Source: Candidatus Caenarcanales bacterium (GTDB lineage: Bacteria; Cyanobacteriota; Vampirovibrionia; LMEP-6097). From it: a stretch of 5,945 bases of DNA. How positions within the stretch are numbered: position 1 is the first letter of the stretch; each line of letters starts with the position of its first letter. The notes under the pieces were generated by a model. The model was given only the letters and a program-made list of their open reading frames with translations, had not been told where the DNA came from and made no database searches. The translations under genes were made by a program, and so were the position numbers. Below, one piece after another: positions 5,245-5,945 of the stretch. Where the stretch lies: the NCBI GenBank assembly GCA_021299565.1, contig JAJTHA010000224.1, positions 1 to 5,945 of the forward strand, read 5' to 3'.

Positions 5245-5711
5245 TGCAATCAAATTTTATCAATATTGTTTTATACTCCCCTGAAATTCCTCAAAATACC
5301 GGAAACATAGCGAGGATGTGCGTTTCAAACGATCTCAAACTGCATCTAGTTAAACCACTTGGTTTTGAATTATCAGATAAATACCTCAAAAGATCTGGCT
5401 TAGATTATTTTCAATATCTCAATTATCAAGTTTACGAAAATTGGGAGAATTTTTTGGAGCTTAATCCTGAAGCAAACTTGTGGTTATTAAGTACCAAGGG
5501 CACTAAAATATATTGGGATGTCAAATTTCAAAGCAATGACTATTTGGTTTTTGGACCAGAGACTAGGGGTTTACCCAAAGAACTACTTGCTAAAGATATA
5601 GATAGGGTTTTAGTTGTACCTATGAGTTCTGATAATTCACGTAGTCTTAATTTAGCAAGTACCGTACAGACTGTTTACTATGAGGCTTTTAGGCAACTTG
5701 GTTGTACTTGA
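5244..5711 (+). CDS. trmL: tRNA (cytidine/uridine-2'-O-)-methyltransferase TrmL
   Basis: 155 residues, close to the 157 of E. coli TrmL (YibK). It is a SPOUT (trefoil-knot) enzyme that methylates the 2'-OH of wobble nucleotide 34 in tRNA-Leu isoacceptors, using SAM as a homodimer in the cytoplasm. All three SPOUT motifs are visible: PQNTGNIARMC (16-26), LVFGPETRGLP (101-111) and VPMSSDNSRSLNLAS (125-139), the last forming the knot and the SAM pocket. The short length, with no extra N-terminal RNA-binding domain, separates it from TrmH/RlmB proteins. The ATG shares one base with the stop of the aldolase-like gene (TAATG) and has no clear ribosome site, so it is the last gene of the coupled operon. 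Its 3' end overlaps a convergent gene by 23 bp, with no terminator visible between them. Confidence 0.93.
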   Translation: MQSNFINIVLYSPEIPQNTGNIARMCVSNDLKLHLVKPLGFELSDKYLKRSGLDYFQYLNYQVYENWENFLELNPEANLWLLSTKGTKIYWDVKFQSNDYLVFGPETRGLPKELLAKDIDRVLVVPMSSDNSRSLNLASTVQTVYYEAFRQLGCT

Positions 5712-5945
5712 CGCTATTAAACACTTTGAGCGGATTGCCACCTTCTTGACTAATAACTGCTCTCAGGTTGTCATTAAGAGGCACACCCTGTCTGAGCATC
5801 ACTTTGACAAGTGCTAGATTGCTGTCTGCAGCATATGGATCTATGCCATAGAATTTAGCTAATTTTGCGAGATATCTCGAAACTCTTCTTACTCCATAAG
5901 AGGGTTTTTCAGCTTCTAAATCAGTTACTTTTGGGCTTTCGCTTA
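5689..5945 (-). CDS. Hypothetical protein, C-terminal 84 residues (5' end outside window)
   Basis: On the minus strand a frame is open from base 5943 to the stop TAA at 5691-5689; the start lies beyond the window. I do not recognise the family. The visible part starts with a charged linker (SESPKVTDLEAEKPSYG). A basic, probably helical segment with VRRVSRYLAKLAK follows, then GIDPYAADSNLALVK, RQGVPLNDNL and EGGNPLKVFNSV. No membrane segment or cysteine motif is seen. The other frames of this stretch on both strands are stop-rich, and the composition looks like real protein. It converges on trmL and overlaps its last 23 bp. Whether it is a structural or a regulatory protein cannot be said. Confidence 0.6.
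   Translation of the reverse strand, partial: SESPKVTDLEAEKPSYGVRRVSRYLAKLAKFYGIDPYAADSNLALVKVMLRQGVPLNDNLRAVISQEGGNPLKVFNSVKYNQVA

Overview
The window is AT-rich (roughly one third G+C), densely coding bacterial DNA on the standard code. Almost every gene is on the + strand, with 1-11 bp overlaps. The host cannot be named from this sequence. The radical-SAM protein is of a type I associate with Cyanobacteria and their non-photosynthetic relatives, but that is a weak impression from memory.

Positions 1-2764 and on to 3455 hold an array of AbiE-type (type IV, AbiEi/AbiEii) toxin-antitoxin modules. (a) 2-568 is the remnant of a first module. An AbiEi-like antitoxin, cut by the window's left edge, runs in frame into the last ~60 residues of an AbiEii toxin, so the whole catalytic part of the toxin is missing. 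(b) 621-2086 is a complete antitoxin/toxin pair of a different subfamily. (c) 2192-3455 is a complete pair of the same subfamily as the remnant. Modules b and c share a near-identical promoter block: a 16-bp identical sequence holding a small inverted repeat, then an extended -10 box. Directly after the -10 box each has its own perfect inverted repeat, 10 bp arms in one and 12 bp in the other, with different sequences. Both repeats are centred about 25 bp downstream of the -10 start and end 1-2 nt before the antitoxin ATG. This looks like a shared promoter with private operators.

Positions 3452-5711 are three further genes locked to the third toxin by 4-bp (ATGA) or 1-bp (TAATG) overlaps: a COG0731/TYW1-like radical-SAM protein, a divergent KDPG/KHG-aldolase-like protein with an unassigned C-terminal half, and TrmL, the 2'-O-methyltransferase for wobble position 34 of tRNA-Leu. 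They seem to be transcribed from the promoter of the third toxin-antitoxin module. Inside the aldolase-like gene a ~40-bp GC-rich palindromic element (4894-4933) is read through in frame, like the palindromic elements known inside Rickettsia genes.

Positions 5689-5945 carry the C-terminal 84 codons of a convergent minus-strand gene, of unknown function, that overlaps the 3' end of trmL by 23 bp. No tRNA, rRNA, CRISPR array or insertion sequence was seen.
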